Below are positions 23,189 through 33,873 of a DNA stretch of 64,000 nt, piece after piece; position 1 is the stretch's first letter; each line of letters begins with the position of its first letter. The notes under the pieces were generated by a model. That model ran no database searches, was not told where the DNA came from, and saw nothing but the letters and a program-made list of their open reading frames with translations. The position numbers and the translations under genes are program-made. The stretch comes from Dimorphilus gyrociliatus. Lineage: Eukaryota > Annelida > Polychaeta > Dinophilidae. The DNA is taken from the NCBI GenBank assembly GCA_904063045.1, contig CAJFCJ010000019.1, positions 2,123,700-2,187,699 of the forward strand. The letters run 5' to 3'.

Positions 23189-24608
23189 TTAATATATTTT
23201 ATTGTCCGGATGTTTTTCATTGTTTCTGATATCTCTTTCAATCCAAGTTCTCCAAAGTGATCTAACAAAGTCGGTTACGGTGATTGTATTCGTATTACTT
23301 CCTATTAGACGTAATATAAATATTCCATCTGATTTCAAGTAGTCTTTAACGAATTTGTTCAAATCTTCCGATTGCTCATTGGCAGTTTGATATAAGCCAG
23401 CTAATTTTAAATGTTTACGGACATACCTCATATCATCTACCTTTGATATGCTCCTTAAGCTCCATTTTATGAGTGAAACACCCTGAATGAATATAAGCAC
23501 GATAATCCACCACCAAATGAATAAAAATAACTTTTCGTTAAACAGGTTGATTGGTAATACACATTGAACTGTGTAACGATGGATATTGCCTAAACGTCTA
23601 ACGTCTAAATCGCACATAGTAACCCTGGGAAATCTGTGAGAATCCGTCCAATCTCTACCAGCGGATAGTTCCATTAGGACTTGGAAGCCGTACATATGGA
23701 AATTAGAGCCCATAAAGTAGTTGAGAGAGACCAATACAGTAATAGCACTAGCTATATATAAGAATTTAGTCATTATGTATAGTGATATTAAATAAGTTCC
23801 TTTTTTACGGCCGCAGCAAATGCACAGTAGCGACAAGAAGTTTTTTAAAGATATTGTCACTCTACGGCTTAAATGCTCTTGGGCGAAAAGATACCGATTC
23901 ATTTGGTCAGTCATATGTTTAAGAGTCTTGTCTCTGTTGGGTATTTTCTCGGTATTCTGAAAGGTTTCTGCTGAATCGATTAACGACTTTATGTCTATAC
24001 CAGATTTATTATTCAAACTCCTCCAAACTAGACTTGCTTCAATACAAAGAGAGCTTTGTTCAAAAAATATATTTTCTTGAAAAAGTATATAACTTACGTA
24101 AATAGAAGAAAAGTGCCATGACAAGGAAGATGATGGGGACCCATTGATAATATGGTATCATTTCCCTTTTTTCACCAACCTTAGGAATATGTTCTTCAAA
24201 GGGTAGAAAATAAGTATTCTTAATCCAACAATAACTATTCGTATATTCTTCCCATCCGCCACTGAAGTGAGCGGGTACCCAACAAGTGATAGGATCGCCC
24301 ACAAACTTGAAAAATATATATAATTTCTTATATAGTAACTTTTTAAGGAGCCAAATTATTAATTAAATAAACTTTAATATAAAATATAACTATATTTTAT
24401 TGTAATAGAAATTGAAAAACTACTCAAATGTTGACTAAAAATTTTGTCTAGTTTAAAAGATATTAAATACCTGTTTTGCCGATACAACAAGCGCAAAAAC
24501 TATTAGTTTGGCAGTCATAAAGCGATGTGACAGACGATCAGCACTTGTATCATCTTTTCTTGTCTTCGATATTGGTATAGATCCTACCACGCCAATTATC
24601 TTATCCAT
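23189..24608 (-). CDS. Innexin gap-junction/hemichannel subunit
   Basis: Three exons (24608-24471, 24305-24098, 24036-23189) give 397 aa. The cytosolic start MDKIIGVVGS precedes membrane segment 1; the first extracellular loop has two Cys (ITCWVP and YCWIKNTYF). The family signature YYQWVP opens membrane segment 2, then FYLPSLVWRSLNNKSGID, which appears only when the 61-base second intron (24097-24037) is removed. Membrane segment 3 lies near residues 200-225; the second loop has Cys in VTMCDLDVRR and VQCVLP, and is followed by NLFNEKLFLFIWWWIIVL (segment 4). Innexins form intercellular channels in invertebrates; paralogue identity cannot be assigned. Confidence 0.95.
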
Positions 24609-25257
24609 GCCGTTTTAGTTGGGATGATTTCTTTTTTAAATAAATTAACAACTTAAACGCTTTCTAACTAGGAATAAAAGTATTTAATTCAATGGTAATG
24701 AATACTTTAAAGAAACTTACTTTGGAAAAACTTCTATTACTTGAAAATTTTAATCAAATAAATGATAAAAAAAAGTAAGAAGAGTCGCAATTACCCAGCG
24801 TGCAGTACTCTCAATAAAAAAATTGAGACATGTCTGGAGGTGAGGGTAGGTGGGAGGGTTAATAGATAGAATGTACTCCGTAACCAGATTTTGATGCAAA
24901 AAGCAATAAAGTCTGTGACCTCTTATTACGCTGTGTGACTTTTCAATCAACTCCTAATGATTAATAATAGTATTAATATTCTATGTAAATTATTCAAAAA
25001 TAAGGAAACTTCATCCTAAAAAGATATTAATATTTGCATAAAAGTATTGATTAATAGTACAAGTTTTCTTTTTTTTTTTATACTCAATACATTGGTATGG
25101 ATGCCACAAAAAGTCCTATCCAGTAAAATATAGCTATATTATTTACTTTTTAAAGCCAGATTCTGCTAATGTAAATTCTCTTCTCAATACTTTTACCTAC
25201 TAAATACACAAAACTGATTTATTTGACGCATATCATTATATTATTTTTTAAATATAT

Positions 25258-25295
25258 TGTATTATATATATATATATACTGTATAAATTATAAAA

Positions 25296-25325
<30 letters not shown>
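25258..25325. repeat. TA dinucleotide microsatellite (two blocks)
   Basis: Interrupted TA/AT repeat in intergenic DNA between the innexin gene and the tRNA. Confidence 0.8.
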
Positions 25326-25329
<4 letters not shown>

Positions 25330-25530
25330 GGGAAAAACCAATAATTCTACTCTCTTTATCATTCTCTTTACATCTTTTAGGATGATATACTTAATCTAAT
25401 ATTTTTCTTATAGTACAATACTTTGTAGAATTTATAGAATAAAGATTTTTCTTAAACACATATTTATATACTTTAAGAAAAAAAATAATTACTTTTCACA
25501 TATATATATAGAATTTACTTTGAAAATTCT

Positions 25531-25589
25531 TTCTCCTCCTCCTCCTCCTCCTCCTCTTCCTCTTGCTTTTGCTCTTCCTCTTCCTCCTT
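25531..25589. repeat. CTC/CTT trinucleotide tract
   Basis: Nearly pure TCC/TCT repeat, pyrimidine-only on the plus strand. Not inside a recognised gene. Confidence 0.8.
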
Positions 25590-25809
25590 GCCACATCAAC
25601 TCAACTTCCGTTTACAATTTCTTTTTTTTTTACTTTTTTTTAAATTAATACATATTTATAAAATCTCTCAGCCAATTTCAATTTGTTGATTTTTTATTAA
25701 GATTTAATTAATGAGCCCAAAGATAAAAATTTTAGATAAAGCCTATACAAGATATTCTATTATATCGTAGCTGTTTTAACTACTGTTAAACATGACTATT
25801 TCGTCGAGT

Positions 25810-25882
25810 GGCCTTGTGGCGCAATGGATAACGCGTCTGACTACGGATCAGAAGATTCCAGGTTCGAGTCCTGGCAAGGTCG
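25810..25882 (+). tRNA. tRNA-Arg (anticodon ACG)
   Basis: 73 bases without intron. The acceptor stem GGCCTTG pairs with CAAGGTC (one G-T), followed by discriminator G. The anticodon arm is TCTGA-CTACGGA-TCAGA with anticodon ACG (read as ICG); the T arm CCAGG-TTCGAGT-CCTGG is perfect. The internal box A TGGCGCAATGG and box B GGTTCGAGTCC are intact. A run of T starts about ten bases downstream as the polymerase III stop. The sequence is near that of other animal tRNA-Arg(ACG) genes. Confidence 0.97.
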
Positions 25883-27079
25883 GCTTGTAAAAATTTTTTT
25901 TTTTCCATAGACTTTTTTTTATATGGAAATAAAATTTGTCTTTTATTTTAATTGATCTTATTCAAAACATAAGTCTTTATAATCGATTCCCCTTTCAATA
26001 TTTGATTATTATATATTTATTGATTATCTATATATAGCGAAAAAAAAAGATAATATTAGTGAGATAGTTTATTAGATAATTGGCAAAAAGAATTTGATTA
26101 ACTTTTTAGAAACTCCCTGCAAATAGTCAAGCTGAGAGGAAAAAGTTGGCATTCCGAATAATGAAAGTAGAGTACAAAAACAAAGTACTCAACTTATTCA
26201 ACTTTTGTGTACTTTGTGTAAATTAGGGCCAGCTAATTAATACGAATTAAATGTTACATTTGCGCTTGAACTGAGCGTCTCACTCTTTGAAATATCTTCT
26301 ATATACCATTAATAGGCCTTATCAGGCTTAAATAATAGATTGTATTATAGGTGGCGCTATATTTAAGAAAATCACAATGATTTTCGACCTTGAGTAGAAG
26401 GCGAATGGGCGTTTAAAAATTTGTAATAAGAATTTTAAGGTCTTTTAATTGGTATTTCTTGAATGATCAAAGAAAATTTGGGCTATATTTGAAATTTTAG
26501 CAAATATCTGTAAATGTATGCTCCTGGTCGTATTTGACAAGAGTGGTAAAATCCCTATGAATAATAAGTTAGCGAAACAGTTAGCTCCTCAATTCTTCCT
26601 GTAGTAGTATTTGGAAGCCGGTACAGGTGAGTGCAGTCGATCACTCTTTTTTTTTAAATTAACTTTAAATCAAGTTTAACTTTTTTTTTTCTGTAATTAA
26701 GAGGTCAATTAGGCCTTTACTAAAACCTTTATATACGCCAAATAGCTAATATTATAGAAATTAATTATATTAATAAACCAAACTAAATACTATGAAACAT
26801 GATTAAGCCAATACCTACAATAAGACAACCGATAGCCAAGCTACTACGCCTTTGTTTGTAATAAATGACAAACAAATAAGGTACTCATACTAAATAATAA
26901 ACAATATTGAACGTTCAATATCATTCTAACATTAACGGCTTTATGCCAGATAAGAAACTATTTTTAATGCAGATATATTGGCCTTATAGAAATTTTATTA
27001 AAATCTTTATAAAGATAGATACTGAGTAATTCATTTTTAAATATTTTTCAACAATTAACAGCAATTTAAAACGTTTAAC
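25883..27079. other. Intergenic, no gene seen
   Basis: About 1.2 kb, AT-rich. No coding frame or RNA gene recognised. The right end must hold the promoter of the EGF-domain gene. Confidence 0.35.
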
Positions 27080-30000
27080 ATGAAATCGTCGATTGGAACA
27101 TTTATTCTACTAATAATATATGGTAAGTTATCTTATGTTTTTATAAATATTATATAACTATATACTGAAAAGATGATTGTCGATACTTAATACGAAATTC
27201 TCCATTATTACATCATCTATATCTTAACAATCTTCTTATTTTATATATATATATATTTTTTTAAAAAAACAGTAGCCAAAAAATAAAAGCTGTTAACTAA
27301 ACATTTTTTTAACTTAGTAAAATAATATAGAAAAGTGAAGTATTATAATGATTATTACTATTCTTAATTAAATTAAATAGTTTTTTATTATCTTTTACTA
27401 GTCTTTTTTAACTAGTGAATTTTTATTATCTAATTTTATCGATAGTTTCTCTTTGAATTTATCCAAATTTATTGCTATAAATTAAAATTGACGGTAGAGG
27501 AGGAGAGGTGAATTATAGGTATAAGATGTTAGATTGGATAGGATTTAAGAGGGAGAGAATATTGAAAAATTATTAAACATATTTAATAATTATTTTAAAA
27601 ATCTTACATTGAAGAGTTTCATTCAATGCTTGCTCTTTTATCTTATCTAATTTTCTCTTACTAGTGAGCATGAAGCAAGCATAAACAACTAGAAAACCGC
27701 CGCCCAATACACCTGAACTAACTGCTAGAGGGGTCAAATTCGACCGAACTGGGGCACCGTAGACTTCTATTGCGAAACTAGTTTTTAAATAGCAAGACGT
27801 TTCCCTCTTATCCAATCCGTAAACGTCAAATAGTAGAATACCATTAAATGCGTTCAAATCGATATAATTATCGCTACTTGAATTTAATATTTCATATTCT
27901 TCATTAAGTTGTTTACTATCGAATTCTTGTTCATTTGATTTGAAACATGACTCATAGTTACTTCTATTCCACGCTTCTTCCGGATTGCTATTAATTCTAA
28001 GCATTTCTCTCCAATTTTGTGCCGGTTTCTTACAACCTACATCCTTTGCTTTTTTGTTATATCTAATCAATTAATTAATTTATTAGTAATTACCCATTTT
28101 TTTTATATAGGTAATTATATATTGTATATATTAATCATTTAGCAGGTTAACCTGTATAATTTTAAACCTCTTGTTTCGAATATTGTGAAATCGCCATCGT
28201 ATCTTTTAACTCTTTCATTGTTTTCATATATATCAAATTTTGGTCTAAAACCTATCGAATAGAATATACGCCAAGGACATCCATATTTATTATAATTGTA
28301 ATATCCCATTTGATAATCAGCCATTTCATCCTTACTCATACTTCTTACTAATTCTCCATCACTCATCTTCTCAGATTCTCGTAGGTACCTTTGAGCAGGA
28401 GTGAGTAATTCGTATTTCTTACTATTTCGCAATCAACATGGAAATTTATAAATGTAACGTTCTTGTTATTAGTGATAGAAATTACATTTAAGAGACTATA
28501 GGCTTACATTGGAATATAGTAGAATTTACTAGAATTCATATAATCGTAACAACTGGTATGCTTTAAATCTTTACTTTTTTAAGTAGTAAATATAAATATA
28601 TATAGTAATTTAAAGAAGCAAATAAAACTATTAAAATATCTTCAACCGGATCTTGGAATGTAATAATAGACTAATTGTAATATTTACCTAACTAATCGGA
28701 TGTGCTTTGTAGGTGGACAACCGGAAGTTATTGTTACAATCTTTTTGAAAAAATATTCATTTCACACTAAGCCCTTTTTTTTAGGGGTTATATGAAATTT
28801 TTAACATACTTTGGATGCCTTTCTAGCATTACATTGACCAAAATTCATTCTATGAGTAATGAGGATATTTCCTATTTGTTCCTTGTCGTTAGCTGAGTTA
28901 ATCATCTCGATAATCTATTTTGGAAATGATATATAATTATATATATATATAAACATATACATGTATGTATATGTTTATATGTAGGAATAATATTAAAAAG
29001 ACTATATTATCTGAATGTACAAACTATGGTTGATGGATTGTTATCTCTTTTTATATAGGAGCGAAAATTTGGATTAAGGGAGATAGTCGTCTGTTATTTT
29101 TTATTAAAAGTTATCTTTCAGTAATTTTCTACTCTGTTAAATAGGATAATTACTATACTATTAGTCATTAAAGGATCAGCTTTAATGATTTTTTGAATAA
29201 TTGACAACTTTTGTAAATCCATAAAAATCAACTCTCTTTGATTTTCATTCACATCTATTGATTCCCAAGAAAATTTACAAATGTTATTAACTTCGACCTT
29301 ATTGTTGTCATTCATTGGCCTCATTTCCCAATATCCAATACTATTAAATTCCAAAATAAATATAAACGACTCAAGTAAAACTACAACCTCATCATTTAGA
29401 GGTAGAATATTTTTATTCTCATAAAATATTGGATAAACGCAATCATATCCAAAATATATCTTTCTATTTGATTCAATTATGATAAAATAACCATTTGAAT
29501 TACTAATTGTTTGTCTAATGTGCTTTCTAAATGGTTTTGTTCCGTTTGTAAATATTTGTTTATTATTCTGTTCATGATTTAAGATTCTTAAATTTCTTCC
29601 TCTATCAACCGAATGATAAAGTTTCTCTTCATCATGTATAAAAACTGTTCCAATGTTTAATAGAGTATGAAAGAAATAAGGTCTACCCTTAACATTTTCA
29701 ATTTCCTCCATGACTATACTATCTGGTAAATGACTACCACCATATTTTGAATAGTTTCTCAGAATAATATAGAACTTAATATGTAAACAAAAGAAGAAAG
29801 AGAATATTCTAAACATTAAAACAATTTATATATCTAACTTTACTATTTATCTCTACAAGTATGGATACTGTATTGTCCAAATATAGACAGGCGTCAATAA
29901 TTTTTAGCTGAAGAAAGATAGCATAAAAACTATTGTCTTTTTTTTATGTAGAAAGAAATATATAGAGAAAAGATTTATTCCACTTACATTCTTTTGCTCT

Positions 30001-30519
30001 AAGCCTATGTCGAAATATGTTAAATATTTACCGCTATATTTTGATAGAAACATTGATTTTCCTTTAATAGCTAAAATTGTTTGATTAGCATTTAAACACC
30101 ACCAAACTTTGATAGATAAGCAACAATGTCCAGATGTTATTGAATTTATAGTAATATTCTTTTCTAGAAATTAAATAAGTATTAATTTCAATTAAAATCT
30201 CTCTCTCTCTCTCTCTCTCTAACCATTTTTCTCAAATATCTCAATTTCTATTAATACCAACTCAACAAAATTCCAATATTTATTATTAATATTCGTTAAA
30301 TTAACAAATAAATTTGAATATAAATCATCTCCACAATCGAATTTATAATTAAATTTTAATAAAACACTCGAATTAAAAGTAATCACTTTTTTATTATCAA
30401 TTTGAATATTTTTACATATGTTTACTTTATTTCCATTCATTGAAATAATTAATAATTTCGCATCTATTTGATAAATTTAACTAATTAACTATAAATATTA
30501 ATATATTAATATATATTGG

Positions 30520-30551
<32 letters not shown>

Positions 30552-32119
30552 TACTTTCTATATATTGTTTCTCAAATGATAGGATACTACCAATAAGTAG
30601 TCCTCGTTTTATTTTAATTGGCCTTATAAATGTTGCTTTCCACCATGGTAGATTTGAATTTGAAAGAATTCTTGTAAATGTATTAAAATCTCCATCAACC
30701 GCTAAATTTGGATTTGTTGAATATATTTGACTTTCTTGTTCTAGTATTGCTATTTCCTTAAAGTTTATAGGTTCTGGAAATATATTGCACCTCTAAAATT
30801 AATTGGTACTATATTTTTATTACTATCTGATAAGAGGAGCTGTTCAATGCTGTTGGGTTCTCGGCAATTCATGTATTGAAGTCTAAATAATTTTGAATTA
30901 ATAACCAAAGCTAGATAGTTTCCGACAAATGTCATTGAAGTAACAATTGGATTGTCCTAATAGAATTTTTTCAATTCTTTATATTTAGCTTGTGGGTTAT
31001 CATTAACTTATATAACTATTTACTGTTGATTTAAAGATAGTTTGATTGAACTCTGTACAAGGCTTATCATCAAATCCAGAAAGTGTTATGTATAAATAAT
31101 CGTTAAATCTAGATATAAAATATATGCAGTTTATTTATATTTTATGTATTATATCACATACATACTTGGCTACCACTATATGTCGTTCATTACAGGGATG
31201 CTGTAGAACGATTGTATCATTATAACCAGATTTTAACTTTATTATACTCTGAGAATACAGAATTTTAATAAGATTTATTAGGATAAACTGTAATTGCAGC
31301 ATTGTTATTCAAATAACTATTTCTTTTTTTTTTACGTTCCGTAGCCGAAGCCTGTTTTTATCAACGTATTGTAAGGAAACAGAGCGCACCCCGTCATTTT
31401 GTGGCAAAAATTGATAGCAGAAGATCAACGTTCAAATACAATATTTCCATAACATCACCTACAACTATACAACCTTTGACTAATGTTTCTACGGAATCAT
31501 CTCTAATACACCAAATAAGAAATTGTACACCAAATGAAGAAATTCAACAAAATTGCAGAAGAGGTGTACCTTGTGAAGTTTCATACATTTCAAATGGAAC
31601 CCACGAAGTTGGGAATATATATTGCCGGTAATTATTATACTTTATCCATTTCCAACCCCCCCTCCTACCTATATCCCATATTTATTATTGTCTTATTTCA
31701 GTTGTCCGGCAGGATATTCGGGTCCTCGTTGTCATTTACCCGGAGGTAATAATTTTATATCAATTGTCTTTTAGTTTCATTTTTTAAATACTTATCTCTT
31801 TTTCCAGCCTATACAGCTTTATCTAACGTTGGAACAGGATTAATTGCTTTTGCAGTATCAGCAGTTGTTATTACAATTTTTGTCGGTATTCTATTTGTTT
31901 TTCTATATAAAAAGTAAGTAAAAAAGACTTGATACTTTGATAATTATGCTAATATTTAAAAAAAATAACTATTCTTCTCTCCCTAATAGAAAGAAAGCAA
32001 AATCTGAAGGTAGATATTGTTGTGCAGCCAATAGACCAGAAGCCCAACACCTAAATCGAGAAGTTGCTCTTGGCAGTCTAGAATCTTCACATTTAAATGG
32101 AAAACCGGAAGTATCTTGA
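27080..32119 (+). CDS. Small EGF-domain type I membrane protein
   Basis: Five exons (27080-27122, 31345-31627, 31702-31745, 31808-31913, 31990-32119) give 201 aa. Exon 1 codes for a signal peptide, MKSSIGTFILLIIY, and joins in phase 1 to AEACFYQRIVRK after a 4.2-kb intron. The extracellular part has NxS/T sites and one EGF module: six Cys ending YCRCPAGYSGPRC, with the canonical CxC and C-x8-C spacing but a long gap between Cys 3 and 4. A membrane segment (about residues 128-152) is followed by KKKKAKSEGRYCCAA and a 40-residue tail. Architecture resembles membrane-bound EGF-receptor ligands (Spitz, neuregulin type), but I cannot assign a family. The first intron contains the CatSper-delta gene on the other strand. 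Confidence 0.75.
27398..31302 (-). CDS. CATSPERD: CatSper-delta-like sperm channel auxiliary subunit
   Basis: Signal peptide MLQLQFILINLIKILYSQS, then a first beta-propeller blade (QHPCNERHIVVAK...PIVTSMTFVGNYLALVI) that aligns with vertebrate CATSPERD. Later parts: ITSGHCCLSIKVWWCLNANQ, KADPLMTNSIV, TSGCPPTKHI, YGCPWRIFYSIGFRPKFDIY, GCKKPAQNWREML, NYESCF, SCYLKTSFAIEVYGAP, then one membrane segment and a Lys-rich tail. Exons used: 31302-31166, 31108-31024, 30956-30791, 30163-29988, 29774-29133, 28914-28810, 28740-28688, 28552-28508, 28421-28152, 28062-27608, 27474-27398; total 736 aa, or 878 with the F5/8 cassette. The exons at 28.5-28.9 kb and the last exon are the least certain. CatSper subunits cap the alkaline-activated Ca2+ channel of the sperm flagellum. 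Confidence 0.82.
30198..30220. repeat. CT dinucleotide microsatellite
   Basis: About eleven CT units. On the minus strand it lies just after the F5/8 cassette donor, so it is inside the proposed CATSPERD intron. Confidence 0.8.
30224..30824 (-). CDS. F5/8 (discoidin/fucolectin-like) cassette within CATSPERD
   Basis: Two exons, 30773-30555 and 30463-30224, on the CATSPERD strand and inside one of its introns. They encode IYSTNPNLAVDGDFNTFT, LPWWKATFIRPIKI, NAKLLIISMNGNKVNIC and a C-terminal NFVELVLIEIEIFEKN, in the order expected of an F5/8 C / fucolectin-like galactose-binding domain of about 150 residues. Entry from donor 30824 (GATA|GTAATA) and exit at 30224 (AATG|GTTAGA) both leave phase 1, so inclusion adds 142 residues in frame and skipping (donor 30791) is also in frame. 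No in-frame ATG precedes the domain, so a separate gene is less likely. Without the exit splice it would stop at TAG. Confidence 0.6.
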
Positions 32120-32618
32120 AGAATATAAATAATTTAGTAACGTTTATTTTTTTTCTTTTTAGTAAAAAATTGTTTTAGTTATTTTAAGTGTTTGCTATTT
32201 TTTTAAAATATATATATATATATAAGTTTTATCTGAAAAATTCTAAGTTTCTCGGAGCATCTAGCTCCCAAAAATTTTAAGAATTTTATGTATTTTTTTG
32301 TACAAATGTGACATATTTTTGTGTTCATTAGACAATGAAATGTAGTATTGATTTGTTTTTTCTTTTAAAAAGTGATGTACCGTGATAAGACATTGAAATC
32401 AATGAATCTATTAAATAAAGTAATATTGCATAAATTGGAGGCCTCTGTTTCGATTTAAATGATAAAGCTTATATATTTTTTCTTCAAATCAAGTCAATCA
32501 TTTTGCATAAAATTAAAGACAATAGAATGCAAAAAGAAAAATCAATGCGGAACAATTATTAAAAAAACACAAAGTCATTTGACAGATAAGAAATTAGAAT
32601 AAGTTATCTTTTCAAATT
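32120..32618. other. Convergent 3' flanks
   Basis: About 500 bases between the EGF-domain gene stop and the stop of the minus-strand Ser/Pro-rich gene. AT-rich with AATAAA-like signals near 32411; nothing else seen. Confidence 0.4.
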
Positions 32619-33398
32619 CTACTGTTTCTTCGGATAGGGTATATCCGACTGGGATCCAGGAGTAGCGCCTAAAAACGTAATATAATAATGTATCGTCCTT
32701 GCAATTGCTATTTAACATCAGTATTTCATATACGTACCGAGATATGGTGGAGCGCTCGCATTATAATATTGATGACCTCCACTAGGATACTGGGGAGCAT
32801 TACCCGGATACATAGGAGGCATATTTGGGACACTACCACCTGGTTGCGTTGGATAAGCAGGCATAGGCTGATTCATTAGGGGTCGCATGGGCTGTTGCAT
32901 AGGAGGCTGCACGGGGTGAGATTGATTGGGAACTCCGGGATACATTCCATAAGGCGGCGGCTGACCGTAAGGAACACTTCCCGGACCAGGTGGTGGGGGT
33001 TGCACTCCCATTGGATAACTAGGACCACCAAATGGTGCTTGTGGAGCACCAGGCAGAATATAATTTGGTCCAGTTGGGGTCTGCTGAACAATCTGAATAA
33101 AATGACTCATTATTTACACTGCTTAAATTTGTAAGATAATATGCTTACCAAGCCTAACTCAGCGGCTGCAAGTTCTGCAGGTATTCCTCTCTATGTCACA
33201 ATTTAAGTCTCAAATTAACTCTATTTAACTGAAAGGTGGAATACAGACTTTTTTACACCTTTTATGGAGCTTCTTAACCAGTTTCTTCTGTTGTTTCATA
33301 TGCTTCTTGTATGGATGTTTGAACCCATCGTCACTGCTACTGCTGCTACTAGATGACGATGAATTGTAGCGTCTACGAAATTTGTGTTTTTTTCCCAT
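32619..33398 (-). CDS. Ser-run plus Pro/Gly/Met-rich low-complexity protein, 198 aa
   Basis: Family not recognised. Exons 33398-33249, 33190-33149, 33092-32738 and 32668-32619. The basic start MGKKHKFRRRYN is followed by nine Ser, an acidic DD, and a Lys-rich helix (KKHMKQQKKLVKKLHKRCKK). Then a short Ala-rich piece (IPAELAAAELGL) and a 130-residue Pro/Gly/Tyr/Met-rich tail with PPPPGPG, YGQPPPYG and repeated QPM units, ending SDIPYPKKQ. Such tails occur in RNA-associated and annexin/scramblase N-terminal regions. The first intron begins AAA|GTCTGT, which is a weak donor but the only one that keeps frame. An RNA-binding or condensate role is only a guess. Confidence 0.6.
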
Positions 33399-33873
33399 TT
33401 TCAAACTTTTGTCTATAAAATATGAAAGTTCAAGATTATATTATCGCTCATAAAAATTTCCGTGTCAGGCTCGAAAGAAATATTTATAAAAATTACAGCT
33501 CCCAATTTCAAAAATAATAATTAAATTTTAAAGAGCATTAAAGTTTTTTTCAAATCACCGACGTTTAAGGGAGAATTAGGTAGAACAACATACGAGCAGG
33601 AGTGCCTCAAAGCTGATTGGTTGACTGAGTCATCCTTAACTTGGACATCGCCATTTTGTTGAGATTTCTTTTTGAGCGGACAAATACATTTCTAGCTCGA
33701 TTGTTTAAATTTTTTGAGGTAATTTTTTTCTAGATCGTTATTTAAACACTTGCAAGGAATTGTCCCAAATATTTGGCGTTTAGCCTTCGTTCTAAATCGT
33801 GTTATACTAGTTGCGTCGCTTGATGCAAATATGGCGGATAAAAATATTAAAGGGTTGTCTTTATGATAACAGA
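33399..33873. promoter_or_regulatory. Divergent promoter region with CCAAT box
   Basis: Between the Ser/Pro-rich gene (-) and the BTB zinc-finger gene (+). A GCTGATTGGTTG block (reverse CCAAT) sits near 33611-33622. No coding content recognised; a frame open from about 33811 is in phase with the BTB ATG and may be leader. Confidence 0.4.

Larger units (their letters stand above)
24609..25809. other. Intergenic, simple repeats, no gene seen
   Basis: 1.2 kb of AT-rich sequence with a long TA run and a CTC/CTT pyrimidine-rich tract (listed separately). No frame or RNA gene detected before the tRNA. Confidence 0.4.

Noticed and set aside
25258-25589. Regular short repeats considered as a CRISPR array
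   Set aside because: They are simple TA and CTC/CTT microsatellites with no spacers, in an animal nuclear genome.
30224-30824. F5/8 cassette as an independent nested gene
   Set aside because: No in-frame ATG or promoter-like sequence precedes the domain, while its entry and exit phases both fit CATSPERD. Not excluded, but less likely.
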